Source: Deinandra increscens subsp. villosa
Taxonomy: Eukaryota; Streptophyta; Magnoliopsida; Asterales; Asteraceae
Length of the DNA: 64,000 nt
Reading direction: 5' to 3'
NCBI GenBank assembly: GCA_039602395.1
Contig: JBCNJP010000027.1
Coordinates: 39,028,986-39,092,985 of the forward strand
Shown: one piece after another, positions 23,195 to 33,460 of the stretch
Position numbering within the stretch: position 1 is the stretch's first letter
Layout of the letters: every line of letters begins with the position of its first letter
Made by a program: the position numbers and the translations under genes
The notes under the pieces: generated by a model
What the model was told of the DNA's origin: nothing
The model's database searches: none
Seen by the model: the letters and a program-made list of their open reading frames with translations, nothing else

Positions 23195-23559
23195 TGTAGA
23201 AACGAGATACGATCTTACTACTGCATGCTTGATCAAACGTAATGAACACGAATGTAAATAAGAGAAATCTTATTGATCACTTGAAGATACAATGATGTTC
23301 TCTCTTGTTTCTCTCTCTAGAAACACACACAGAAAGGTGTAGAATGACAGAAGTGTTTCAACTGCTACTTGCACATTCTAACACACATCTATTTATAGTT
23401 AGTGACATAACCCAGCGTATCAAACTGATACGCCGGACCACATGGTCCGCCGGACCATATGGTACGCCACTAACCAAATAGTCACTACAATTCATTCTAA
23501 GACTCGCTCACATAGATACAATATACGAGACACTCATAGCATAGGAATATGCTCTAACA
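23195..23559 (-). repeat. 3' LTR of E3
   Basis: Read on the minus strand it begins TGTTAGAGCA and ends TTTCTACA. The palindromes GCGTATCAAACTGATACGC and GGACCACATGGTCC lie at about 23,415-23,455. The polypurine tract AAGGGGGAGTT is next to it (23,560-23,570, minus strand). Confidence 0.95.
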
Positions 23560-23570
23560 AACTCCCCCTT

Positions 23571-25218
23571 AACGTGTAGTGTATCTATTTTCTAACTAAA
23601 CTTCAGGCTTCAATCTTCAACATGTTGCATCCGATCTTTGACTTGAAATCTTGTCAGAAATATAGCTTGCATGACTGGATCACTGTAGAATCAACTTTGA
23701 ACTTCAAGATCCACTTGTGAAAGATACTTCATACTTCCCCTCTCACCATGCTTGAGTCTTGACACACAAACCTGCAATTTCAGAAGACAGAAACACGGTT
23801 TCCTTTTCTTTTGAAAATTAATTTAATCTTGGCGCAAAACTTCTCTTCGAGAATCCAAGATATAGATTTGAAATTTGATTTCGTATCACATGTCGATTGG
23901 TCGAAAACAAATAAGAAATAAAATCTTTTTGGCTTTTTGAAGCTTTATATCAAAACACACCGAAAATCTTTTTGAACTTTTCAGATATGAAACATAAATG
24001 CAATACTGAATCAGACACTATTTTTGTCTTTTGCAAAAAAGATCACAACTTGGGATCATATTGGTCATATCATTCTGAACTACACTTCAATTTCAATTAC
24101 TTCAGCACACAAGTCATGTCGATTACTGGTATAATTTTTCCATCTTAAACTCAGGCACAATCATACTCATAACATCTGGATATGTTATTGTATTGATTAA
24201 GTTTGCTTTGACTAGTGTACCCCACGCTATCAGACATACTCAGATATGTTTTTGCTTTTATATCACACTTTGTGATTTCATTTGCGATTTAATCACATAA
24301 TGATTGTATTCACGATTCAGTCAACTGTGTTCCATGCAAAAAGAAGTAAGAACGTTAAATCGTCTACCTTAAGGTCGATCTTTCGATACGCAGATAAGGC
24401 CTCGGATTTAACAAAATAAGAAAATAAAACAAGTTGAAATTGTATAACCCAACAACAATCAGGTCGGTACTTCCGTACACGCAGAGAAAGTCCGATGAGT
24501 TATACGAAACACCAAAGAAAATAAAGCAGAACGTCAAACGAACAACAATCAGGTCGATCTTTCGATACGCAAAGAAAGTCCGATCGTTTGACAAAATAAA
24601 GAAAATCAAACAAGTTTAAATCTTTGCAAAATGAACACATGTATACACAGTGACTTCTCATTTTCTTTTTCACATATCTTTTCCCTGATATCATGAGACA
24701 TGCATCAAGATGTTATCCACTTGGTCAAGCATTAGTATTTAATGTGTTTATCACATCTGTATACTTTCTGATTTACTGCCGAGCCTACCAAGCACATCGA
24801 GCAATGATCTTATGGCTTTTTCATCTATTTTATCCGTGAGCCAGACACGTAAGCCAATGTACCATCATTTCCCAATCATGTCGGATACAATTTCTCATTT
24901 TTCAATGTTTTTGTATTTTCTGTTTTTCTCCCCCTTAAAATGAAAACTCTATTTTTGGATTTTCATTTTAACACGAAACACAAAGACGCTATTTTTGGTA
25001 TTTCAATTTTCTCCCCTAAACTACACACGAAGTGCATTAAAGAAAGAAAATTGACCTTTCGACATGGATACCTTTCAAGTTTAGCTTTCAGAAAAAATTT
25101 CAGTTTTGAAATTTGATATCACATGTAATTTAAGTTAAATCAGCAGAGTACTCCTCCATCAGCAACTTTTCAATCACCGATAGGTCTTCTAGAGGTACCT
25201 GCACACTGGTCAAACACA
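23571..25218 (-). other. E3 3' non-coding region with a three-unit repeat
   Basis: No coding frame is seen. Units of about 90 bp begin near 24,371, 24,460 and 24,551 with the core AGGTCGATCTTTCGATACGC, a short A/G-rich run and AAGTCCGAT. GAGCCTACCAAGCACATC occurs at 24,781-24,798. The counterparts in E1 are at 6430-6600 and 6741-6758. Confidence 0.75.
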
Positions 25219-26324
25219 TCAGTTTATTAATGACCCGAAGCGAATTGCTTCTGGTCGACCAGTATCTTGATTTCCTTTCGAAACCACTTTAGGTTTCCAG
25301 ATTTGTTGTTTTGGTAAATCGATATCTGATGAACCTGTCACAGTTGATTGTGACGAACAACCTACATATGGAACATTTTGAAAACATGGAATAAATCTTC
25401 CTTGAGTTTTGAAAAATGTAGGTTGTGGGTATTTATCAAATACTCTGCCATTTTCATCAATGAATCGTTGTTTGGCAGCTTTACCAACAAATGGAACCTT
25501 TCCTTTCCTTGAACTAGAAGCAGCAGAAACCGGACAATCTGTGCCAGATGCCCTTTTTGTCGGCAATTGTAACACAAGCGATTGTGTACATTTCTTCGTT
25601 TTGGAACCTGCATAGCTTCACAAACATATTCATCTCCAAAATGATCATAAAAATTATCATATACCTGAAATTGATGATCATGAACCCATTTGGATGTCGG
25701 GCTCTTTGGAGTAGAATTGGATCCTCCAGAAGAATATTTAGCACCGTGTTGCTTCTTGGTCTTTGAATCAACATTCGTCACAAAAACTTCAGCAACTTTC
25801 CGAGCATCTACACAATGTAGCGGGAATTCATTATCAGAAAATATTTGTTCCGAACCCTTGAGTTTGTAGAACCTCTCAGGTTGAACTTTGTCAGCTTTAA
25901 AAACTTCTTTCGTTACTTGCTTCAGATTAACTTTCTTCAAATGCTGTTGCTGTTGAACCTTTGAAACATTCACATCAACCTGTTTCTTTTGAAATCCCAA
26001 ACCTGTATATTTTCCAGAAACTTTCTCTTCTAAATCAGATGATTTATGCCCGGTCTTTGCAAGACGAGAAATTTCAGCTTTAACTTTCTTGATATCTTTT
26101 GGAGCATTGATAATTGTTTCATCAATGTCAGCTTTTGAAGACGAAGACCCAGACACAACCTTTTGAGCTTCAGAAGCTTCAATACTTTTGCCTTTTTCCT
26201 TTTGCTTTTCTGCAGCAGATTTGGAACCAACAAACTCAGAATAATCACCAATCTCACCCTTGTCTTTCAAATCATGAACGCCTTCTTTGAGACTTCCTGG
26301 TGGCGAGACTGTCTTGTTAAACAT
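25219..26324 (-). pseudogene. E3 gag-like protein, third segment with second CCHC knuckle
   Basis: This lysine-rich minus-strand segment follows the coiled coil in the same phase. It holds the start of a knuckle, CYNCRQKGHLA, near 25,545-25,580. The phase changes exactly there: the continuation TDCPVSAASSSRKGK is found one frame over and runs to a stop at 25,219. That is best read as a single indel in the knuckle. The downstream part, rich in F, P and Q, is not recognised. No enzyme motif is present. Confidence 0.7.
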
Positions 26325-26336
26325 CTTCTCAAAATT

Positions 26337-26984
26337 TTAATCTTTAGCCAGAAAACTTGTAAAAGATTGTGAGTTAGTAACATTGTTCAAAAGACGTTTT
26401 GAATCAATGACTTCAATCTTTAATTCAGAAATTCTTTGATTAGCTTCAGCCAACTCCTTTTCTGATGCAATTAGCTTCTTTGCCACTTTATTAGTTTCAT
26501 ACTTTTGCAATCTCAACTCATCTAGAGAGGCCAACAATTCCTTCTCGAGTTTATCTTCGTTTCTTTTCTGAATATCCAAATTTGCATTTTGCAACTTGTT
26601 TACTCTTGCCAGTTCTCGCTTCTCATCTAACAACTTCTCCATATCAAGCTGATATGCTTCAATTTTAGCAACCGAATCATCAGAAGCCTTGGTAAGTAAA
26701 TCAAGTTTAATCTTGGACTTTTCAAACAAATTATCAAAATCATTGGCAGCATCCTCAGCTTCTGCCTTCCATTTCGCAACTTCCTTGACTAAGTCAACCT
26801 TTTCTTCAGACAATTTTGTAAATTTCTTTTCAAATTCCTGCTCAACACCTTGAATCTGCAACTCTTTTTTAATTAACTCTGTCTGAAAAACTGAAAACTT
26901 TTCTTTTTGGGATTCTAACTCTTGGATCATACCTTCCAACTTTTCTCTATCAGCAACCAAATCTTCTTTTTCCTTAACTAAACC
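26337..26984 (-). pseudogene. E3 gag-like protein, coiled-coil segment
   Basis: About 215 residues, nearly all predicted coiled coil by heptad pattern (EKLEGMIQELESQKEKFSVF and similar). It sits between two TAA stops, at 26,985 and 26,337, both in the phase of the capsid frame upstream and the knuckle frame downstream. This is either a decayed single gag or a segmented one. There is no sign of splicing. Confidence 0.7.
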
Positions 26985-28454
26985 TTAAATCATTTTATCT
27001 TTTTGAGAACAAAACTCACAGACAGATTCATAACCACTATTTCCATAACTACTAACATCTGAATCAGAATCTGTTATCTCTTCTTCATCATCACTGTGAA
27101 CAATCTGAGCAACAAAACAAGACTCATCGGGAAAATCAGCAGCCCAATCATAACCTTCATTCGATGTTTGTTCTTTTGATGCAGAAGAAATAGCAGTCAA
27201 AGCAATTTGAGGTGAAGCAGTTTTATCAGCTGTCTGAACCACCTTTTCTTTTGCGGGACACTCACGAGCAAAATGACCATATTTGGAACATTTGAAACAT
27301 TTGATCTGTGACTTATTCAAACCAAGTTTGTCTCCTTGAAAAATAGATGTTGTTCCATGTTTCTTAATAAACCTTCTACCTCTTTCAGTTAGCATAGCAA
27401 ACTGCCACTCCAAATCTAATTTGTTCAACTGATCTTCATCCATATGATCTAAATCCTCTCTATATAGACAAGAGTTACCAATTTGACTAAATATATCGCC
27501 AGAAGAAGATGATATGAATCCAGATAACAACGCAACTAAATCTTCAGCTGACTTCCCATTAATCGAACTGGCAGGTGATCTATCAGGAGTAGTGAAACTG
27601 CACCTCCTTGATGAACTTTCATACTTTCCTGATCCATGATCAGCAACAAATGCTGTTTGAGGTGGATTTGATGTATCATAACCAGATGATTTAGATTTTG
27701 CATTGATACTTGCAGAATTTTGTCCATGATATAACTCAGGATTTTGTAATTGAGCAGTGGACTTGTTTGAATTCATCATTTCCATTTCTCGAGCATGAAG
27801 CTTTCCCGTCAAATCATGAAATGATAATGTGGAATAATCTTTATCATGAGTAAGCAACAACACATAATTTTCCCATTTCTCTGGTAATGCTTCCATCAAT
27901 TTCTCTTTCAATTCTTCCTCGGTCTTTTCAATCTTGACTACTTTCATCTCACTAATAAGATGTGAAAATCTTGAAACAAGAGCAGAAATATTTTCTTTGT
28001 CGTATTGTTGAAAATTTTCAAATTCTTTGTTCAACACTTTCCTTCGACTCTTCTTATACTGATCATTGCCTTCACATCGAGCAGATAAAGCATCCCATAA
28101 CTGTTTAGCCTTCTTGCAAGTACTGAATTGATGTAACAACTCCGTAGGTAAAGCCATGGTAAGATAACCATAAACTTTTTGTTCAAGTTCATAACTTCTT
28201 CGTTCATCCTTATCAAAATCTTGAATCTCTTTATATTCACCATTGTCAGTTGGACGCACATACAGCGTTCGAATCGGAATCCACAAATCAATATCATTTG
28301 TGCTGATGTATGCAGAGAAACGTTGCTTCCAATTTTGATAATCTTCCAATTTTAACAACTTGGGAACTTTCTGACTTGTTCCTATTTCATTATCAAAATT
28401 GAGCATAGCTTGTACCGTGCTTTGCATAGCCGCAAACGCTTGAAAATCGGACAT
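26985..28454 (-). CDS. E3 Copia-type gag (capsid and CCHC knuckle)
   Basis: A 489-residue frame starting at ATG 28,454 on the minus strand. Residues about 30-230 form the Copia gag capsid of the UBN2 type (YQNWKQRFSAYI, LWDALSARCEGN, and LPEKWENYVLLL near its end). A CCHC knuckle CFKCSKYGHFAREC lies near residue 385, followed by an acidic tail. It would package the element's RNA. The frame is intact to a TAA at 26,985, after which the same phase stays open through a coiled coil. There is no fused protease, unlike autonomous Copia elements. Confidence 0.88.
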   Translation of the reverse strand: MSDFQAFAAMQSTVQAMLNFDNEIGTSQKVPKLLKLEDYQNWKQRFSAYISTNDIDLWIPIRTLYVRPTDNGEYKEIQDFDKDERRSYELEQKVYGYLTMALPTELLHQFSTCKKAKQLWDALSARCEGNDQYKKSRRKVLNKEFENFQQYDKENISALVSRFSHLISEMKVVKIEKTEEELKEKLMEALPEKWENYVLLLTHDKDYSTLSFHDLTGKLHAREMEMMNSNKSTAQLQNPELYHGQNSASINAKSKSSGYDTSNPPQTAFVADHGSGKYESSSRRCSFTTPDRSPASSINGKSAEDLVALLSGFISSSSGDIFSQIGNSCLYREDLDHMDEDQLNKLDLEWQFAMLTERGRRFIKKHGTTSIFQGDKLGLNKSQIKCFKCSKYGHFARECPAKEKVVQTADKTASPQIALTAISSASKEQTSNEGYDWAADFPDESCFVAQIVHSDDEEEITDSDSDVSSYGNSGYESVCEFCSQKDKMI

Positions 28455-28649
28455 TTTTCAACGTAAAATAATACTTCAAAACTTCGAACTCAAAAACGAA
28501 GGTCTTCCAAGCGGATTTTGGGGGTCAAAACTGCTCGGTACTGGCCATAGGCCGATACAAGTCCTAGATCTCGGAAAGACGAACGTTTTGGCTGGTATTG
28601 GGTTCCGTAACTCCAAACGGTTTGCAAGTTACGTCAGTTTTAGTGAAAG

Positions 28650-28980
28650 TCACTTTTCTGTCAGCGGACCAAAACAAAGTCAGCGGACCAGATTCCGGAT
28701 CAGTATGAAACTGCGGATCAGATAAATCCCAGCGGACTAGATGATATTCAGCGGACCAGAAATGAACTAGCGGATCAGAATTGAACTAGCGGACCAGATG
28801 CCGGATCAGATGAACTAGCGGATCAGAAATCTTCAGCGGATCAAATTTGGTACGGCGGACCAAATAAACCAGCGGATCACACTGATACGCTGTAACTGCT
28901 GCGGATCAGACTGATGAAGATTGTCTAGCGGATCAAACGGCGGACCAGACTGTTTTTCGGGCGGACCAGTCGCAGAAAAC
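28650..28980. repeat. Array of about 15 GCGGAYCAG words in the E3 leader
   Basis: Between the PBS and gag of E3, the word GCGGACCA or GCGGATCA recurs about 15 times at irregular 15-35-bp spacing, usually followed by GA. Related forms CCGGATCAG also occur. The E3 LTR carries the related GCCGGACCA palindromes. Confidence 0.85.
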
Positions 28981-29188
28981 GTAAAAATCGACTGATTTTC
29001 ACAATTTTTGACAATTGAAGCTGAAAACTAGATCAATATGATGCGAAAATACTCCAGGAGCATACAGAAATCATGTTTATCCTTGGAATCACTCAGAATT
29101 GGAAGAAATTGAAGAAAAACTTACCAAACCCAAGCTTTCTCTCTCTAAAACTCCGAAAATTGATCAAAAACACAGCAGTAGAGCAACC

Positions 29189-29206
29189 AAATGCTCTGAT
29201 ACCACT
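29189..29206 (-). other. E3 primer binding site
   Basis: On the minus strand AGTGGTATCAGAGCATTTGG abuts the 5' LTR; TGGTATCAGAGC is the plant initiator-Met PBS. Confidence 0.9.
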
Positions 29207-29571
29207 TGTAGAAACGAGATACGATCTTACTACTGCATGCTTGATCAAACGTAATGAACACGAATGTAAATAAGAGAAATCTTATTGATCACTTGAAGAT
29301 ACAATGATGTTCTCTCTTGTTTCTCTCTCTAGAAACACACACAGAAAGGTGTAGAATGACAGAAGTGTTTCAACTGTTACTTGCACATTCTAACACACAT
29401 CTATTTATAGTTAGTGACATAACCCAGCGTATCAAACTGATACGCCGGACCACATGGTCCGCCGGACCATATGGTACGCCACTAACCAAATAGTCACTAC
29501 AATTCATTCTAAGACTCGCTCACATAGATACAATACACGAGACACTCATAGCATAGGAATATGCTCTAACA
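29207..29571 (-). repeat. 5' LTR of E3
   Basis: It is 365 bp, matching 23,195-23,559 with differences at CTGCTAC/CTGTTAC and ATATACG/ATACACG. Confidence 0.95.
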
Positions 29572-29576
29572 GCTCA

Positions 29577-30055
29577 CTGCTAGGAGTCGTCAGAAAAGTT
29601 ATGCTGATAGACGACGAAAGCCCCTTGAGTTCAAAGAAGGCGACATTGTTCTCTTAAAAGTATCACCTTGGAAAGGCATCGTTCGGTTTGGAAAGAAGGG
29701 AAAACTAGCACCTCGATATGTTGGCCCGTTCAAAATTCTTGAAAAGATTGGTAGAGTAGCTTATCGACTTGATCTTCCTCCTGAGCTAGCCAATGTCCAC
29801 CCTACATTCCATGTGTCGAATCTTTGAAAGTGTCTGGCTGACGAGAACCTTCATGTTCCGCTAGAGGATGTTCAGATCGATGAGTCTATGCACTTCGTCG
29901 AAAAACCAGCTGAGATTATGGATCGAGAAATCAAACAACTCAAGCGCAGCCGGATCCCGATCGTCAAGGTTCGTTGGGAGTCTAAACGTGGACCAGAGTT
30001 CACTTGGGAGCGTGAGGACCAGATGAAAGCCAAATACCCTCAGTTGTTCGTCTAG
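29577..30055 (+). pseudogene. Tekay integrase C-terminus and chromodomain-like tail
   Basis: The host integrase resumes right after the E3 TSD, with the conserved phrase VGPFKILEKIGRVAYRLDLP and NVHPTFHVSNL. A stop lies at 29,825-29,827 directly after it. The same phase then continues through QLKRSRIPIVKVRW and EFTWEREDQMK, the degenerate chromodomain typical of the Tekay lineage, to a stop at 30,053. This tail is thought to guide insertion into heterochromatin. Confidence 0.9.
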
Positions 30056-30087
30056 TCTTCTTGATTTTAATTTCGGGACGAAATTTC

Positions 30088-30103
30088 CTAAAGTAGGGGA
30101 GAC
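30088..30103 (+). other. Tekay polypurine tract
   Basis: TAAAGTAGGGGAGAC directly precedes the 3' LTR, as usual for plant Tekay elements, where the upstream TTCGGGACGAAATTTC is also typical. Confidence 0.85.
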
Positions 30104-32337
30104 TGTAACATTTCAGGTTTACCGATTGTCTGATTTTATCCGTATTGTAACCCGATCCGTTGATTGATAATCGAATTTATGGGTATTGATCGATTTTGAT
30201 GTTTATTAACCTAATTTCATGTTATTGGATCCATTATCATGTTTATTGATCGATTTGATGTTCGATTTGCCTTTAATTTGGATGTTACGCGAACATGTCA
30301 CTGAATTACGTTCAACTGGGAATTTGATCAATCTAAACATGTATGACCCTTGTGTGTAATACTTGTTACACACACAAGTGAATACAAGTGAAGGTTGGTG
30401 TGAATTCAAGGTCTAGAATGGAAACAGTGAAAGTTCGGTAAATCCCGCGCGATTTTGCTTTTAACCGGGAGATCACATTTTGAGTTTCGTATATCAATTT
30501 TATCATGTTTATGAGTCATATGATTATTAACCATGTAACAGGTTATCAAACACTTGATCGGATCGCAAAACGTTGGTGAATTGCTTAAAAACGAGAAAAA
30601 TGACAAAACCGACCAAAAATACACTTTTTATGATAATTTATCAACCGTTAATCGTTAAGGGACATATCATATATCAAATTTAGTGGATTAAATGTGGTTG
30701 ACATGATGGTAAACTTAAAATAATGAATATGGGCGAAAACGGGGGTCGAATCGGAGTTTATACGTGAAAAATGGAGCAAAACGAAGCGCGCGCGGCGCCC
30801 CAGAAAACGCGCGTATCGCGACGGTTCTTCTGGGGGCCGTCGCGTACCGCCCACCGACCACCAGTCGGGATTTCTGAGTTTTACCCTAAAAATTCGGTAT
30901 TTAAGCTCCTAAACTCGTTTTTGGCCTCCATGCTCTCATTTCTCACACACATAAAACCCTAAAACGGCTGAGGTGAGTCTAGAGCAAGATCCTTGAAGAT
31001 TTTTGAGTAAAGTTTGGTGATTTTGAGCCTCGATTAGTGTCGGTTTTCATCCTAAAAGGTTAGACTTCTCAAACCAAACCTCCATCTTCTTGAATCCTTC
31101 ATCCCTCATCATCAAGATCCAACCTTTATGCCTTCTTAAACCTAGATCTTGCATTCCAAGGCTAGATCTAGTGATTTTGTACACATATAATGGATTTTTA
31201 CCAACTTTTATGGATTTTTATAACACCTTTTGTTAATATCTTGTTAGATCTTTAAAGAACTTGTTAGATCTATGTCATGGCTGGAAAAAGAATCAATTTT
31301 TATGCATATTTTGCCATGGATGAACACCATAATTGATAGATCTAGCATTTTGGTTACTAAAACTTGATTTTTATACAAAAGTTCATAATTTTTTCTCACT
31401 TTTCTTCCATAGATCTTCATAGATCTAGTGTTTACACAACAATCTTTGTTGGATCTTGATATGAACACCATTTTTATGATAGATTTAGGGATTGGGATGA
31501 AGAAATCACCATCATAATTATAGATCTAGGGTTTTATGGGAAAAATGGTGATTTTTATGTATTTTCTTTTTTTTTCTCATAATTAGATCTTAGTAGATCT
31601 TGATTAGAATTTGACTAAATCATGATATTGTTAATATAGTGTGTTGATTCTTGTATGAAACATGATGTTGGGCCTAGATCTAGGGTTTTGCCATGTCTTG
31701 GATAAAATCTTGAATGTTTAGTTATTTTAATTAGAATAACTAGTATTTTTGGGATTTATAAATAAATCATTTTGAGTAAATCATTAGGCTAACATTGGAA
31801 TTATGTCTTGAAATTTTATTCGTTAATTATATATATATAGATCAGTCCCAAATTAATTTTTGAAGACTAAATTTGGTTCGGTTGATTTTATAGAAAATAA
31901 TCAAGGTTTAAGACGTCGTAAAGTTTTATGGTTAAATAAATAATTATTTGCTTAACATTTGACCTAGATATAAGTTTGACCACTTGATTATTATTGTTCT
32001 CCTATTATTACTTAAATACTCCACCAACGAGTCCCGTATCCGATCGAGTCCGTCGTGTCATGGCTAGTCGCACGTTTTATTCGTTCGAATACTTATTTAG
32101 TTATTTATCTTTTGTCGGTATTTTTCTCCATCACGATCGATCGTAAAGGTGATCTCCGGGTTTGATTCGCGCCGCTATTTTTCGGTTTTACTTTCGACGC
32201 TTTAGCTATCATGTGAGTTTTCATAGCCCCTTTTTACTTAAATGTTTTTGGGGTGCAACATGTATCATTTTATCAAATTCTATGTTCACATGCGTATTCT
32301 ATGTTCGATGATTACTTGAAACTTGTATGATTGTTTT
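30104..32337 (+). repeat. 3' LTR of the Tekay element, 3'-truncated
   Basis: It matches 831-3062 with many scattered substitutions and then stops: the sequence jumps from the LTR directly into the start of a 488-bp repeat unit. About 560 bp of LTR are missing. The junction shares TTTT (32,334-32,337) between both parent sequences. Confidence 0.92.
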
Positions 32338-32840
32338 CGTAACAGAGTCTTACCAACTCTTAAGAAAATGTTATCACCCTTCGAAAACTAAAACCATTAT
32401 AATACTAGCACCAATATAATACCAAGATATCAAAATTACACTTTGGTGTAATTTTTTAATGTATATTGTTACTTGTCTGTAACTAACAATTACGTATGTT
32501 TAGCGAACAAATACGTATGTGTAACGACCAGTTACACATATGTAAAATATTAAAAATTATAAATATTTAGATTTCTCTCACTGATCAGTATATCACAATT
32601 TCTTCTCTCTCATTTTTCTTAAACACATTATTTATTAGGTCAATGCCCAAACACATTTTTTGCTATAACCACATAGCTGGTTCTTACAAACCTAAAGCAT
32701 TGTGTAACAAAAATGTAAACAAGTAGACATATATTACATAAATGTTACATATCGCACCATGCTCGTAGGCATATGTTGTATCTGTGTTAATATCTATATT
32801 CTATGCGTGTAGCATTTAACATTTTTTTACAGTAAACATC
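32338..32840. repeat. Third copy of the 488-bp tandem repeat
   Basis: It begins CGTAACAGAGTC, as does the copy at 475, and follows the same order of landmarks up to the ACATAGCTGGTTCTTACAAA phrase, then fades after 32,760. It shows that the Tekay element inserted into a pre-existing array. Confidence 0.8.
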
Positions 32841-33460
32841 TAAAAAAACTTACAGAAGTAAAAGATAAAGTAAAAAAAAAATCATATTTAAAAAACATAC
32901 AAGTAAATTAATAAAAAACTAATAAATACTTTTCAAAAATAGATTAAAATAGTAAAAAAAGTCTATAAAATAGTTTTAAAAAAACATTTAATAAAAGTAA
33001 AAAAAGTTAAAAAAATGTAAAAGTTAAGTAAAGAAAAGTAAAAAATATAATATGAAAAACATAAAAAGTAAATTAAAAAAGATAGTAAAAAAAATTTTAA
33101 AAAATTTAAAAAGTAATAAAAAAAGTTAATAAAAAAGTTTAAAAAATAAAAAAAAAGTTAATAAAAAACGTAAAAAAATCAAATTTAATAAAAAGTTTTA
33201 CAAATTTATTAAAAAATGAAAATAAAAACGTTTAAAAAAAGTTAATAAAAATGTAGAAAACAATAAAAATAAGTTTAAAAAAATATTTAAAACATAATAA
33301 AAACATAAAAGAAAGTTTTTTAAAAAAAAGTTAAAACAATTAATCTTGACTAATCAAGATATTAATAGTTAATAATATTTTAGTTATTAAATAAAAGGTT
33401 TTGTATTTTAGTTATAAAGGTTAAAGACTTTATTACCCTTTTAAATTAAAATTAATAATA
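32841..33460. repeat. AT-rich simple repeat, degenerate AAAGTTAATAAAA
   Basis: The stretch consists largely of A runs joined by AAAGTTAATAAAA and TAAAAAAGTT variants on one strand. No gene or known element is seen. It could be a decayed low-complexity part of the flanking repeat. Confidence 0.7.

Larger units (their letters stand above)
23195..29571 (-). mobile_element. E3: non-autonomous, gag-bearing LTR retrotransposon nested in the Tekay integrase
   Basis: 365-bp LTRs lie at 23,195-23,559 and 29,207-29,571, and TSD GCTCA is at 23,190-23,194 and 29,572-29,576. The PBS and polypurine tract place it on the minus strand. Its coding part is a Copia-type gag (UBN2-like capsid, CCHC knuckle) followed by a coiled coil and a second knuckle. 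No protease, integrase or reverse transcriptase can be found in the remaining 1.7 kb. I counted two LTR differences. Confidence 0.94.
831..32337 (+). mobile_element. Ty3/Gypsy Tekay-type LTR retrotransposon, disrupted by three direct insertions
   Basis: The element has a 5' LTR (831-3622), an initiator-Met type PBS, gag, protease, reverse transcriptase, RNase H and integrase in Gypsy order, a polypurine tract and a 3' LTR beginning at 30,104. The integrase ends in a region typical of chromodomain-class (Tekay/Del) elements. Removing E1, the hAT MITE and E3 with one TSD copy each leaves about 10.4 kb. The last 560 bp or so of the 3' LTR are deleted. Coding regions carry stops and frameshifts, so it is not autonomous now. 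It is the oldest layer of the nest, since its LTRs differ at many sites. No outer TSD can be checked because the right end is missing. Confidence 0.93.
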
